Shown piece by piece: positions 45,786 to 54,998 of a stretch of DNA of 64,000 nt. The translations under genes and the position numbers were made by a program. The notes under the pieces were generated by a model. It worked only from the letters and a program-made list of their open reading frames with translations, ran no database searches and had not been told where the DNA came from. The stretch spans positions 26,442 to 90,441 of the forward strand of contig NZ_LMSJ01000022.1 of NCBI RefSeq assembly GCF_001428105.1, read 5' to 3'. The stretch comes from Paenibacillus sp. Soil766. GTDB taxonomy: Bacteria; Bacillota; Bacilli; Paenibacillales; NBRC-103111. Numbering within the stretch: position 1 is the stretch's first letter; each line of letters starts with the position of its first letter.

Positions 45786-46691
45786 ATGGAACATTTTCGC
45801 TCGCTCGGGCCGATGGACTTATTACTTCCTGCAGTGAACTATGCCAACATACAAAACGTTCCAGCAGGTGTCGTTTACGGGCCTCGAACCATTCCTGATT
45901 ATCAGCTTGTATATGTAGTCTCTGGACGCATGGATTTGTTTATCGGCTCCGATGAATACGCCATTCTTCCAGGTAACTGCGCTTATTTGGGATCAGATAC
46001 GCCCCACAAGCTTTCCGTTCACCCAGATAAATCAGTCACTTTTATCAGTCTACACTTTGATTGGCATCGTCTATCTCCAGAGCCGATACATCCAGGTCTT
46101 AGGATAAAATACTTCAACGAGAGCCCTCCATTTGAACCAGCGCAGAGCTATACGGTTGAAGTTGAGGGTTACTGCAGCGTCGCCATCCCCGTTCATTTCA
46201 GATTCATGGAAGGTGAACGAATGCTTCATCAGATTGTTCAGGAATACAAAGAAGAGGAGCATGGCTACTCGTTCGTATTGAGAGGACTACTCATGCAAGT
46301 TTTATCTGAAATCATACGTCGTGAGTTAGATGTTTCAACCACACATAGCTCTAAACGAAGCATGATTCGCAATGCCCTTCAGATGATCGTGGAACACCCT
46401 GAACGTGCATGGAGTATAACAGAACTAGCTGAGAGCTGCGGTTATCATCACATCTACTTTTCCCAGTTATTTAAGGAAGTCATGGGCCTTTCTCCGAAGC
46501 CTTACATGATTCATAAACGCATACAATTGGCTAAAAAGCTGCTATTAAAAGAAGAAAAAGTTGAGGTCGTTGCTACTAAGCTTGGCTATACTTCTATCCA
46601 TTACTTCAGTCGGCATTTCAAATCCATTACCGGGATGTCACCGTCTACGTTTAGACTATATGGCGGTGAAGATGATCACACGAGCGAATAG
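45786..46691 (+). CDS. AraC-family regulator with cupin sensor
   Basis: 301 residues. The N-terminal cupin barrel has YVVSGRMDLFIGSDEYAILPGNCAYLGS. The C-terminal AraC domain (about 190-295) ends SIHYFSRHFKSITGMSPSTFRLYGG. AAGGAGCGC precedes the ATG. Divergent from the PhyH gene and followed by an SDR gene, either of which it may regulate. Confidence 0.9.
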   Translation: MEHFRSLGPMDLLLPAVNYANIQNVPAGVVYGPRTIPDYQLVYVVSGRMDLFIGSDEYAILPGNCAYLGSDTPHKLSVHPDKSVTFISLHFDWHRLSPEPIHPGLRIKYFNESPPFEPAQSYTVEVEGYCSVAIPVHFRFMEGERMLHQIVQEYKEEEHGYSFVLRGLLMQVLSEIIRRELDVSTTHSSKRSMIRNALQMIVEHPERAWSITELAESCGYHHIYFSQLFKEVMGLSPKPYMIHKRIQLAKKLLLKEEKVEVVATKLGYTSIHYFSRHFKSITGMSPSTFRLYGGEDDHTSE

Positions 46692-46753
46692 CTTTTCTGA
46701 TTCAAACACCAAGTGTGTTACACTGTTGGAAAATAGTGATTGAGGTGATTCCT

Positions 46754-47503
46754 ATGCGCAAAATCGCAGTCATTACTGGCGGAGGTCAGGGTATTGGACG
46801 AGCCATTGCTCTTTCTTTTGCTCAAGAAGGTTATGGCATTTCTATAGCAGATATTCATCAAGACAAGGGTTTGGAAACCATTGAGCTCCTACGTCCCTTT
46901 ACAGATGATGCACTTTTTATGAAGGTCGACGTCTCCAGGAAAGAGGAGGTCGAGCAATGGCTGGAACATACCTCTGTCGTTATGGGCAGCATCGATGTCT
47001 TGGTGAATAATGCAGGGATCATGCATAATACCGATGTGTTAGAACTTCGTGCTGATCAATTTATGCGGGTCGTTTCCGTCAACTTGGGAGGTACTTTTCA
47101 CTGTTCGCAAACTGCAGCCCGAATCATGAAAGCGCAGGAGCGCGGCGGTGCCATCATTAATCTCTCGTCAACCAGGGCAGTCATGTCGGAACCTAATACC
47201 GAAGCATATTCAGCCTCCAAAGGAGGTATCTCTGCGCTGACCCATGCGATGGCTATTAGTTTAGGTGGTTATGGCATTCGCGTCAACGCGATATCTCCAG
47301 GGTGGATTGAAGTCAGGGACGAGGGCAGCTTTTCCCATACGGAGGCAGACAAAAGCCAGCACCCTGTAGGCAGAGTAGGCAGGCCAGAAGATGTTGCCGC
47401 GGCTTGTCTCTATTTAGCTAGCGATAAGGCAGGATTCATTACAGGTCAGAACCTGACGATCGATGGCGGTATGACCGTTAAAATGATGTACGCAGAGGAA
47501 TAA
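46754..47503 (+). CDS. Short-chain dehydrogenase/reductase
   Basis: 249-residue NAD(P)-dependent oxidoreductase. It has the glycine motif TGGGQGIG near residue 9, NNAGIM, the active-site Ser in INLSST, and YSASKGG with the catalytic Tyr and Lys. The end has GQNLTIDGGMT. The ATG at 46754 follows TGAGGTGATT; an in-frame start 13 codons earlier has no site. It lies 62 bp after the AraC gene. Substrate unknown, often a sugar alcohol or keto acid. Confidence 0.92.
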   Translation: MRKIAVITGGGQGIGRAIALSFAQEGYGISIADIHQDKGLETIELLRPFTDDALFMKVDVSRKEEVEQWLEHTSVVMGSIDVLVNNAGIMHNTDVLELRADQFMRVVSVNLGGTFHCSQTAARIMKAQERGGAIINLSSTRAVMSEPNTEAYSASKGGISALTHAMAISLGGYGIRVNAISPGWIEVRDEGSFSHTEADKSQHPVGRVGRPEDVAAACLYLASDKAGFITGQNLTIDGGMTVKMMYAEE

Positions 47504-47617
47504 TTGCCAATCGCATAGCATTCATTGATAAAGAGATATAGCCGCTCTATGGCAGGGAATGGATAACATATCAGATATAGGAAATCCTATTCCCTAATTA
47601 AGGAAGGGGTGGGCAGA

Positions 47618-47752
47618 GTGAATGATGAGACAACAATTCCGCAAGAGCAAGAGACTGAACGCAAGGCAGAGCTTGAGTACAATCACGATTACGATTTGAT
47701 GCGTGCCTATGCCGAACAATTGAATGGTGAAGTCGAAGCTGGTGAAGAGTAA
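47618..47752 (+). CDS. Small acidic protein, 44 residues
   Basis: GTG start with AAGGAAGGGG upstream, 44 codons then TAA. The protein begins MNDETTIPQEQETERKAELE, continues YNHDYDLMRAYAEQLNGE and ends VEAGEE. It is rich in Glu and has no membrane span. I do not recognise it. It is followed by a terminator, which supports a real transcript. Confidence 0.55.
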   Translation: MNDETTIPQEQETERKAELEYNHDYDLMRAYAEQLNGEVEAGEE

Positions 47753-47770
47753 CCGCTCGATATGATGATG

Positions 47771-48110
47771 AGAGGCTGTCTCAAAGGTCCTTGTAGACTT
47801 TTTGAGACGGCTTCTTTTCGGTTAGTGACCAATGTGTGAACAGCTTCATATCCATTGTGAATTCCGATGTTTGAACACATGGTGCACTAGATCGTTCCCA
47901 AAGGGAACGTAGATACGCTATTTCGCCGGATAAGAGTTAAAATGTACTCCAAGCGGAACGTAGATGCGCTATTTGCCTTATTTTCGGGCTATTTGGCTTA
48001 TTTGAACTAAATAAAGCACCCTCGTTCCCCTTCAATTCCAGTCTCGTTCATTGAGACATGAATAGCGCATCCTATTTCCCTCTATCAGAATGTCTTATGG
48101 GACAGCCTCT
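47771..48110. mobile_element. Possible MITE-like element
   Basis: Ends are related inverted repeats: GAGGCTGTCTCAAAG on the left and the complement of GAGGCTGTCCCATAAG on the right. Inside, GGAACGTAGATACGCTATTT (47904) recurs as GGAACGTAGATGCGCTATTT (47955), and GGATGCGCTATTC occurs inverted at about 48060. No target duplication is clear. It could instead be a dispersed intergenic repeat. The rest of the 47753-48272 gap has no gene. Confidence 0.4.
47775..47818 (+). terminator. Terminator-like hairpin
   Basis: GCTGTCTCAAA (47775-47785) pairs with TTTGAGACGGC (47801-47811), followed by TTCTTTT. It follows the small acidic protein gene and overlaps the left end of the MITE-like element. Confidence 0.65.
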
Positions 48111-48272
48111 TTTATTGTTTACAACAAGAATGGTTCGCACAGATTTCAGTGCCCCAGCGATCTACTCATTGTTTTCATAAGATGATTCATTACATTCTTC
48201 CCTCACAATTAAAACCGATTTCTCCTCTCCTTCGTTACCTTTATTAGAGTACATATGAAGGAGTTGGACGCT

Positions 48273-48905
48273 TTGAAAAAATGGATGTATGCAAGCATCT
48301 TCGTGATCGTCATACTCGCTGCTACAGGATGCAGCACAAAAGAAGCCGCACCAGCCGTCAGCTCACCTTCCCCTGCCGCTGTAGCTGTCTCAAGCTCACC
48401 AACACCAGCGCCTGCTGTGACAGTGGCTCCAGCTACGCCGACACCGGTGGCGACCACAACAGCTGTAGCAACGGTTGCACCGACGGCGTCGGTAAGCCCT
48501 TCGCCTTCGGCCAGCGCCGCGCCGCAGCAACAAGCTTCGGCGACACCTGCACCTGCAACGTCATCAGTGCCTACGCCAACACCGGTTGTCGCGAAGCCAA
48601 CACCTGCGCCAGTGGCAACACCTTCACCTTCACCGTCGCCTACTGCCCAGCCACAGGCGACCGTAAGCGCCGCTGGCTCCAGCGAGAAAGCCCAGCAGCT
48701 GTACAAAACCAACTGTCTGTCCTGCCACGGCACAGGCCTTAAAGGGGATTACGGACCGAATCTGACGAAGGTCGGTGCGCGTAGGACAATGGAACAAATC
48801 ACCAACCAGATTATGAACGGGAAGGTTGAGATGCCCCCTTTCAAAGACACCTTGAAAGCAGACGAAGTCGAAGCCTTAGCAACTTGGCTTTCAGGTATGA
48901 AGTGA
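48273..48905 (+). CDS. Membrane-anchored lipoprotein cytochrome c
   Basis: 210 residues. The signal peptide is MKKWMYASIFVIVILAATGC with the lipidated Cys at about 20. A linker of about 110 residues is made of Pro, Ala, Thr, Ser and Val. The C-terminal cytochrome domain has heme motif CLSCH (about 148-152), then DYGPNLTKVG, and the axial Met in KVEMPPF (about 187), then DEVEALATWL. The TTG at 48273 is chosen since AAGGAG lies 8 bases upstream and the earlier in-frame ATG overlaps that site. It carries electrons outside the membrane; the long linker would let the heme domain move through the cell wall. Confidence 0.88.
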   Translation: MKKWMYASIFVIVILAATGCSTKEAAPAVSSPSPAAVAVSSSPTPAPAVTVAPATPTPVATTTAVATVAPTASVSPSPSASAAPQQQASATPAPATSSVPTPTPVVAKPTPAPVATPSPSPSPTAQPQATVSAAGSSEKAQQLYKTNCLSCHGTGLKGDYGPNLTKVGARRTMEQITNQIMNGKVEMPPFKDTLKADEVEALATWLSGMK

Positions 48906-49286
48906 TGGATAGTAATGATAGTAATAGATGGATTTTCTGTAGTTAATATGGAGAATTATTCATAATTTGGAGCATTAGATGGATTTTATCCAGTTAATTC
49001 CACCTAAAATTCACAAAACAACCAATATGACTTAAATTAGATGTCCATCTATTCACAACATCCAGGGAAAATCAGCAATATTAGCTGTACTTTTTACATT
49101 AATTTGTAAAACCAGCTGCTCAATTGACTACAGACTTCTACTTCCTCTCCATCCCCCTATTCAACTCGCAACAAGCAAGTCACATGAACTAAGGGGTAAG
49201 CTCCGCTTACCCCTTACCTTACAGATACTAATTCTTAAATAACAAAAAGCAGGCCACCTTTTTCAGAAAAAGAGGCCAATTTTTTG
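48906..49286. other. Intergenic region with two hairpins
   Basis: Noncoding. Contains a perfect 11-bp inverted repeat, AAGGGGTAAGC (49191-49201) and GCTTACCCCTT (49205-49215), without a T run, and the terminator at 49252-49277. Confidence 0.6.
49252..49277 (-). terminator. Terminator after anti-sigma gene
   Basis: GGCC and TTTTT pair with AAAAA and GGCC around a short loop; T-rich tails lie on both sides, so it can act in either direction. Confidence 0.65.
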
Positions 49287-50093
49287 TTAAACCGACCCCA
49301 ACACTTTCTTTCCTCGCGGCTGGCTGCCGTTAGGATCCGGTTCCAACGTAACACCGATAGAATCGATATTTAAATTTTTGGCATGCACATCATAGGACAG
49401 AACGCCTACCCCTTTGTTATCCACACGCAGTGTTCCACAGTTGTACTTCTTCCCGTTGTGGTTCAACCAAACCTGGTAGGTCCAATCGCCACTCGTTTCA
49501 TTCAGACCCGACAAGTTCACGACTACTTTATGAACATCACCGTACTGCACGACCCAGGCTGTTCCCGATGCTGCTGGCATGGAAGTGTCCGCTGAAGTCA
49601 AATTGAAGGTATTGACAACCTTTGAAGGCACGCTCGTTTCACTTGCTGTTTCCTTGGTATGAAATGCGTCATTGTTCCACAAAGCACCTACAACGATACC
49701 GAGCACGACCACGGCAGCCGCACCATACATCCATGCAAATGAACGCCGTTTAGGAATGGAATTTTTTCTGTTCTCTTTTTTATGAATTTCTTCTTTATGA
49801 ATTCCTTCTTTATGTTTCTCTTCTTTAAGTTTCTCTTCTATATGAATCTCTTCTTTATGAATCGGCTCATTACGAATAGCCTCCATCACTTGCCCCTTCA
49901 AATCCGGCGGAACGTCCACTTCTTCCATTTGGTAAGGGAGCGATTGCCAGACCGCCTGTAATTCAGGCAGTTCTTCGCTGCAAGAGACGCAAGTGCGCAG
50001 ATGCCGTTCGAAAGCCGCACGTTCCCATTCCGTGCATTCGCCTGTTAAATAATTGATCAGATAGCTGCAGTCAACAGGTTGCTGCTCTTTCAT
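49287..50093 (-). CDS. Zinc-finger anti-sigma factor (RskA-like)
   Basis: 268 residues, one membrane span. The N-terminal zinc-finger domain has HLRTCVSCSEELPEL (HxxxCxxC) and should bind the sigma factor encoded just upstream. A stretch from about 80 to 110 repeats HKEE/EKHKEG units, highly charged. The span is WMYGAAAVVVLGIVVGALW (about 122-141). The outer domain resembles the RskA C-terminal domain, with WVVQYGDVHKVVVNLSGL and YQVWLNHNGKK. The gap to the sigma gene is 3 bases. It probably releases the sigma factor on an outside signal. Confidence 0.85.
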   Translation of the reverse strand: MKEQQPVDCSYLINYLTGECTEWERAAFERHLRTCVSCSEELPELQAVWQSLPYQMEEVDVPPDLKGQVMEAIRNEPIHKEEIHIEEKLKEEKHKEGIHKEEIHKKENRKNSIPKRRSFAWMYGAAAVVVLGIVVGALWNNDAFHTKETASETSVPSKVVNTFNLTSADTSMPAASGTAWVVQYGDVHKVVVNLSGLNETSGDWTYQVWLNHNGKKYNCGTLRVDNKGVGVLSYDVHAKNLNIDSIGVTLEPDPNGSQPRGKKVLGSV

Positions 50094-50096
50094 GCG

Positions 50097-50663
50097 TCAT
50101 CCCCCCCTCACTGCTGTCAGATGCTTGCGAAGTATTTTCAAACATTGGTGAAGCCTGCTTTTCACGGTACCTACCGGTTCATTCTTTTTGGAAGCAATTT
50201 CGCTGAGCGAGTAGCCTTCCCAATACATCATTTCTAGCAATTCAATCTGATTCGTAGATAAGTGCACATACGCTTCTTGAATTTGCTCGACCACCCATTT
50301 GCTGGACACAACCGACTCTGGATCCGGTTCACCTGAAACGAGCGATTGCTCCCACTCTCTTGGCTCAAATCGAACAATTTGGTTCTGTTTGCGGTTCTTG
50401 CGCACATAATCAATTGTAATATTACGGGTGACTGTAATCATCCAGTTGACGAATCCGCCTTTGTTGGCATCATAGCCAGTTTCTGTTGTCCAGAGTCGCA
50501 TAAACACCAATTGCACGATTTCCCTGGCTTCCTGCTCATTCTTCATAGATTTCATGGCAAACGAATACACGAGCTTGGCGTAACGATCGTAGAGCTCTTC
50601 TAAGGCAGGATGCTCTTTGGCCATAACCAGCTTCATGAGCTCCCCATCTGTTCGATTTCGCAT
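50097..50663 (-). CDS. ECF RNA polymerase sigma factor
   Basis: 188 residues. Region 2: LEELYDRYAKLVYSFAM, EIVQLVFMRLW and YDANKGGFVNWMITVTRNITIDYVRK. Region 4: STNQIELLEMMYWEGYSLSEIASKKNEPVGTVKSRLHQ. It partners with the anti-sigma factor 3 bases downstream. The nearby COG4315-repeat protein and cytochrome are likely targets (inference). Confidence 0.92.
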   Translation of the reverse strand: MRNRTDGELMKLVMAKEHPALEELYDRYAKLVYSFAMKSMKNEQEAREIVQLVFMRLWTTETGYDANKGGFVNWMITVTRNITIDYVRKNRKQNQIVRFEPREWEQSLVSGEPDPESVVSSKWVVEQIQEAYVHLSTNQIELLEMMYWEGYSLSEIASKKNEPVGTVKSRLHQCLKILRKHLTAVRGG

Positions 50664-50740
50664 AACGTGGCACTCCCCGAGTCGAAATAGAAGACAATTT
50701 CACTCTACCAACCATATCATATTTTTAGCTAAAATGGACA

Positions 50741-50783
50741 AAACACTCCAACCTTTCTGCCTAAGCAGTAAGTTGAAGTGTTT
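50741..50783 (-). terminator. Possible terminator after COG4315-repeat gene
   Basis: AAACACTCCAAC (50741-50752) pairs with GTTGAAGTGTTT (50772-50783) with one mismatch. The following T run on the minus strand is weak. Confidence 0.4.
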
Positions 50784-50833
50784 ACGGCCAACCGAACTTT
50801 TACTTTCCGTCTCTCATCCTCAATTTTTCAAGC

Positions 50834-52513
50834 TTATCTGCTTTCCGTTTTAATCGGATCTAGCACGAACCATACTTTCCCGACATTTTGACCCGTCGTC
50901 TCGCCAGGGTTTTTATCCTTGATCCAATAGTACAACGGCCAGCCTTTGTACGTATTTTGCTTCATGCCATCGTTACGTGTGAACACGCCAAAATCACTTG
51001 CATTCAAATCGCTCGACACGGTCAATTGCTCATCGTAGTAGATCGGCCAATTGACAAGGCATTGCCCCACACACGAATTCACATCGGTTGTATCCTTCGT
51101 GAACAAGTACAAAGCCATGCCATTCGAATCAACCAAGTATGTACCTAGCTGATCGGATTTGCTCGTTTTCACCGAGCTGTTCACAGCCTTCGTACCGCTG
51201 AATTTCACGGGATCAATGACGAACCAGACATTTCCGACATCTTGCCCCAATGTATCGCCCATCTTCTTATCATCTACCCAGTAATACAAAGGGAAACCTT
51301 TATAAGTCGTTTGTTTCTTCCCGTCAGCGCGAACGATTGTACCAAAATCCGCTGAGTTTACTCCCGTTGGTGCAGCCACATGATCGGCATAGAACAACGG
51401 CCATTTTTCCAAACATTTTCCAGCACAGTTGCTTACGCCCTTCGTATCTTTATCGTAATAATATAGCGTCATGCCATTCGTGTCTGTCAAAAAGTTACCG
51501 AGATCCGCTTTTGTCCCCAATGCGATTCCCGCAGAAGGCTTAATTACATACCAAATCTTCCCTACCGCATCACCTTTTGTATCGCCTGCCGCCAAATCAC
51601 CTGCGAAATAATATAGCGGCCAACCTTTGTAAGTCAGCTGCTTCTTGCCGTCTGCACGTACAAAAGCGCCAAAATCAGCAGCGTTAAAACCAGCGGGCAC
51701 GATCAATTTATCACTATAATACATTGGCCATTTCGCCAAACAAGCATCCACGCAAGAATTCACATCTGCGGCATCCTTCGTGAAATAATAAAGCGTCATT
51801 CCTTTCGAATCACTCAGGAAGCTCCCTAATGTATCATTCTGCTTCAATTGCAGAGATGTATTGCTCAGTACGCTTAGCTTATCTGCAGCAACGATCCCTT
51901 TTTCTGATAAAAAGGTTGCTAACGGTTTGCCCCCGTCCTTCATCGTGGCCTGCAAGCCTTCCATCGTTGCGGTCGCTATGTTCATGTTCACGATATGCTG
52001 AACGCTTGCGATTTTAGATAAACCCTTCTGCCCTGCAAAATCAAGCACTTGGGCAAATTCGAAATCCACACCTTGCTTATAACCCAAAGTCTCCAGCAAA
52101 ACCTTGTAATAAGCCCCAGCTGTAATACCAGCTGCCGGATCAAACAGATCGCCACCAGTTCCTTGCCAACCAAGCTCAGGATGCGCTTTCAAATAACCAA
52201 GTACGGCCTGACCTTCTTTGTACACAAGGCCCGCATCCTTAAAATTATCAGTTCCGCGATAAGCTAGCGCGTCCGCTTCCAATCCTTTTAAACGAAGATA
52301 CATGATTGCCGCTTGAAATCTTGTTGTAGACTTGCCTAAATATTCAGACGTAAGCCCGCTTCCATCACCTTGCAGAATACCGAGATCACCGGCAATATCG
52401 GTTTCCGATTTGACTTGCACTTGCTCCGCTGCGCCTGCTGTCAGAGCTGTCAAGCCCAAGACAACACCTAAGAGCACAAAAACTGAAAGTAAGACTTTTT
52501 TTACATTTCTCAT
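50834..52513 (-). CDS. Secreted protein with three COG4315 (lipoprotein_15) repeats
   Basis: 559 residues. The signal peptide is MRNVKKVLLSVFVLLGVVLG and ends near TAGAAEQ (about 30). Residues 35-215 form a helical domain somewhat like SLH modules. Three repeats of about 100 residues follow (227-326, 336-435, 454-553). Each has the COG4315 hallmark YxFxxD-type (LYYFTKDAADVNSC, LYYYDKDTKGVSNC, LYLFTKDTTDVNSC), a Cys pair (C254/C258, C363/C367, C481/C485), a KWP or NWP, and TYKGWPLYY. The function is unknown; the Cys pairs suggest disulphides or metal. Located just upstream of the sigma gene. Confidence 0.85.
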   Translation of the reverse strand: MRNVKKVLLSVFVLLGVVLGLTALTAGAAEQVQVKSETDIAGDLGILQGDGSGLTSEYLGKSTTRFQAAIMYLRLKGLEADALAYRGTDNFKDAGLVYKEGQAVLGYLKAHPELGWQGTGGDLFDPAAGITAGAYYKVLLETLGYKQGVDFEFAQVLDFAGQKGLSKIASVQHIVNMNIATATMEGLQATMKDGGKPLATFLSEKGIVAADKLSVLSNTSLQLKQNDTLGSFLSDSKGMTLYYFTKDAADVNSCVDACLAKWPMYYSDKLIVPAGFNAADFGAFVRADGKKQLTYKGWPLYYFAGDLAAGDTKGDAVGKIWYVIKPSAGIALGTKADLGNFLTDTNGMTLYYYDKDTKGVSNCAGKCLEKWPLFYADHVAAPTGVNSADFGTIVRADGKKQTTYKGFPLYYWVDDKKMGDTLGQDVGNVWFVIDPVKFSGTKAVNSSVKTSKSDQLGTYLVDSNGMALYLFTKDTTDVNSCVGQCLVNWPIYYDEQLTVSSDLNASDFGVFTRNDGMKQNTYKGWPLYYWIKDKNPGETTGQNVGKVWFVLDPIKTESR

Positions 52514-52766
52514 TCTGGCTATACGCCTCCTTAGATGGGATGAAGCAATCTCAGATCTCTTGGAATGCTTTTCCTCTTAAGGTAACGAGCCCAGAATCAG
52601 ATCGGTTTGATGCCTCTTCAAAATTTTCTTGAATTGCACACTTCAAGCAAAAATAAATACAAAAACGGTCGATACAAGCATCCCCAGATAGACGAGCATC
52701 TTTGACCATGATAAAATAAAAGGAAGTTGCAAGCTTCCCAGATCGGGAGCTTTTAGGGGGTACACC

Positions 52767-53522
52767 ATGGGAAAGACCGATGTTCGCCGAGATGCCATTA
52801 TGCATGCGATCAAAGATAAAGGCTCCATCGCCTTAACGGATATTGTCAAGCAATTCAATGTTTCTGAAGCAACTGCAAGGCGGGATCTCGAAATTCTCGA
52901 GCAGGAAAAACGCTGCATCCGCACCTTTGGCGGAGCTGTACTTGAAAGCTTGAAGGTCGAAGTCCCTTTCTTTAATAAAATGGAGCTCTACACCGAAGAA
53001 AAGAAAGAAATCGCGGACAAAGCCCTTCGCTACATCGAAGATGGGGATATTATCGGGCTTACCGGTGGAACAACAACGACCTTTATTGCAAAAAAGCTCA
53101 ACCAATTCAAAAATTTGACCGTCATCACGAATGCCGTGAACATTGCCTACGAGCTGATCGGCACGCCTGGGCTGCAGTTGATTTTGACTGGCGGTGTGAT
53201 TCGCACCCAAACCTTTGAGCTATCAGGTCCGCTTGCGAATGCCACACTCGAGAATCTCAGCATCCGCAAAACATTCATGGGCTGCGACGGCATTTCGCTC
53301 TCCCGCGGCATGATGATCTACAATGAATTGGAAGCCGAGACGAATCGCCGGATGATGAAGCAATCCATGGAGACGTACCTGGTCGCCGATCATTCCAAAT
53401 TCAGCCGCAGTTCTTTGTTTGTGATTGGCGAGGTACAGGAAGCCGTTGGCATCATCAGCGACTCCTCCATTACGCCAGAAATGAAGCTAGCCTTTAAGGA
53501 AGCAGGCGCACCTTTCCTTTAA
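52767..53522 (+). CDS. DeoR-family sugar regulator
   Basis: 251 residues. The N-terminal helix-turn-helix is VKQFNVSEATARRDLEILEQEKRCIRTFGGA. The effector domain has IGLTGGTTTTFIAKKL, VITNAVNIAYEL, LTGGVIRTQTFELSGP and LVADHSKFSRSSL, typical of DeoR repressors that bind phosphorylated sugars. AGGGGG precedes the ATG. It is convergent with the MFS gene across a shared terminator. Its target is not evident; no PTS or kinase gene is adjacent. Confidence 0.9.
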   Translation: MGKTDVRRDAIMHAIKDKGSIALTDIVKQFNVSEATARRDLEILEQEKRCIRTFGGAVLESLKVEVPFFNKMELYTEEKKEIADKALRYIEDGDIIGLTGGTTTTFIAKKLNQFKNLTVITNAVNIAYELIGTPGLQLILTGGVIRTQTFELSGPLANATLENLSIRKTFMGCDGISLSRGMMIYNELEAETNRRMMKQSMETYLVADHSKFSRSSLFVIGEVQEAVGIISDSSITPEMKLAFKEAGAPFL

Positions 53523-53526
53523 TAGC

Positions 53527-53573
53527 AAAAAGCGATATCCCTAGCCATTCGGCCAAGAGATATCGCTTTTTTT
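53527..53573. terminator. Bidirectional terminator between DeoR and MFS genes
   Basis: AAAAAGCGATATC pairs with GATATCGCTTTTTTT; A and T runs on both sides allow use in either direction. Confidence 0.9.
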
Positions 53574-53577
53574 ATGC

Positions 53578-54837
53578 TTATTTCATTTCGCTGCTCGGCT
53601 GCGGAACATGACCCGACTTCATTTTCAAAGAAGGCACCATAATCAATACACCGATAACAAACAGTAACGCTGACGTTATATAGATCGATTCAAGGGAGAA
53701 CGATGCTTTAATCGTACCTGCCAAACTCATCGTAATGACCATCGAGCCCATAAAGAGTGGCGTTAGAATACCATTCACACGTCCAACGAAAGCTTCCTCG
53801 GTATTCCCTAGAATTAATGTACTAATCCCTATCTGAATTGCTGGCATCACAAATCCTGAGATAAATTGCATCAGAAGTGCCAACCACACCAAATGAGTAA
53901 CACCTAACATGGCAAAAGTGATTGCGCTAACCGCCATACCGACGGTTAGCATCGCTTGTGGAGATATTTTTTTGGCAAAGGCCATCGTTACACCACCGCC
54001 TATAATCATCGCAGCCCCATTCGCCGCCATGAACCACTGCAAGCTCGACTTCTCGAGTCCTAATTGCTCCGTTACTAGAAAAATGCCAAGCGGGCTTATC
54101 AAACCAATCGCTAGACCAGCAACGGCAAAACAACCGCCGAGAATAACGAGCATTTTGTTTCTCATCACATAACGAAAGCCATGGCCCATTTCCGTAAAAA
54201 TGTGGGTTGTGCGCGGCTCCGATGTATTTTCTCTTAGATCCTTAGGAAGGAACGTAAGAACTAATGCCGATAACAGGAAGCACGCGCCCATGATTGCCAC
54301 GGCTGTTTCAATTCCAAAACGATAGTAAATGAATGAGCCCAGCATTGGCCCCAGAATCATGAAAATCGCCATCATGGATTGAAACATCGACATCCCTAGT
54401 TGCATTTGCGAAGCAGGGACATGTACTTTAAATAACTTCATATTGGAAGGTTGGGAGAATTGGGAGAGAATTGATGATACCAAAGTAGCAAAGAAGATCG
54501 CTTTCCAAGACCCCATATACAACGTAATCAAAATAACGAACACAGAAGCTGCGCTAAGTAAATCGCACCACACCATCGTCAACTTTGGCCTCCAGCGATC
54601 GGCGAATGCCCCACCGATAAAGGAGAAGATAAATATCGGCGCGAACTCAGCTACCGAGATTAAGGAAAGCGAGTATGGATCATTATTCGTCATGTCTGTC
54701 ACATAGAGCAGAATCGCAAAGTTACGTATCCAAATTCCAATTTGCAGCAAAATGCCCGAAAGCATAATCGTTTGAACGAACCGATTGGCGAAAAAAGATC
54801 GCATCGATGACTCAGATTGAGCGTTCGCTTGACTCAT
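53578..54837 (-). CDS. MFS transporter (MFS_3, macrolide-efflux-like)
   Basis: 419 residues, about twelve spans. Landmarks are FIGGAFADRWRPKLTMVWCDLLSAA and GFRYVMRNKMLVILGG, as in MefA-like exporters. A probable small-molecule exporter of unknown substrate. It stands alone. Confidence 0.9.
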   Translation of the reverse strand: MSQANAQSESSMRSFFANRFVQTIMLSGILLQIGIWIRNFAILLYVTDMTNNDPYSLSLISVAEFAPIFIFSFIGGAFADRWRPKLTMVWCDLLSAASVFVILITLYMGSWKAIFFATLVSSILSQFSQPSNMKLFKVHVPASQMQLGMSMFQSMMAIFMILGPMLGSFIYYRFGIETAVAIMGACFLLSALVLTFLPKDLRENTSEPRTTHIFTEMGHGFRYVMRNKMLVILGGCFAVAGLAIGLISPLGIFLVTEQLGLEKSSLQWFMAANGAAMIIGGGVTMAFAKKISPQAMLTVGMAVSAITFAMLGVTHLVWLALLMQFISGFVMPAIQIGISTLILGNTEEAFVGRVNGILTPLFMGSMVITMSLAGTIKASFSLESIYITSALLFVIGVLIMVPSLKMKSGHVPQPSSEMK

Positions 54838-54998
54838 TTGAAAAAAACACCCCTTTATTAAATAGATAGCTTGTGAAATGCGTGAAATGTGCGCATTGTT
54901 CCTACGTAATAGGAGACGAAAAGTTTCACAGGCCTATCTGATTTTACTAAGAGATCCTGAAAGTTACTAGATATAAATTTTGTATATCCATTTTCTCC

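Noticed and set aside
49191..49215. Terminator
   Set aside because: Perfect inverted repeat but no T run on either side; kept only as a hairpin in the intergenic note.
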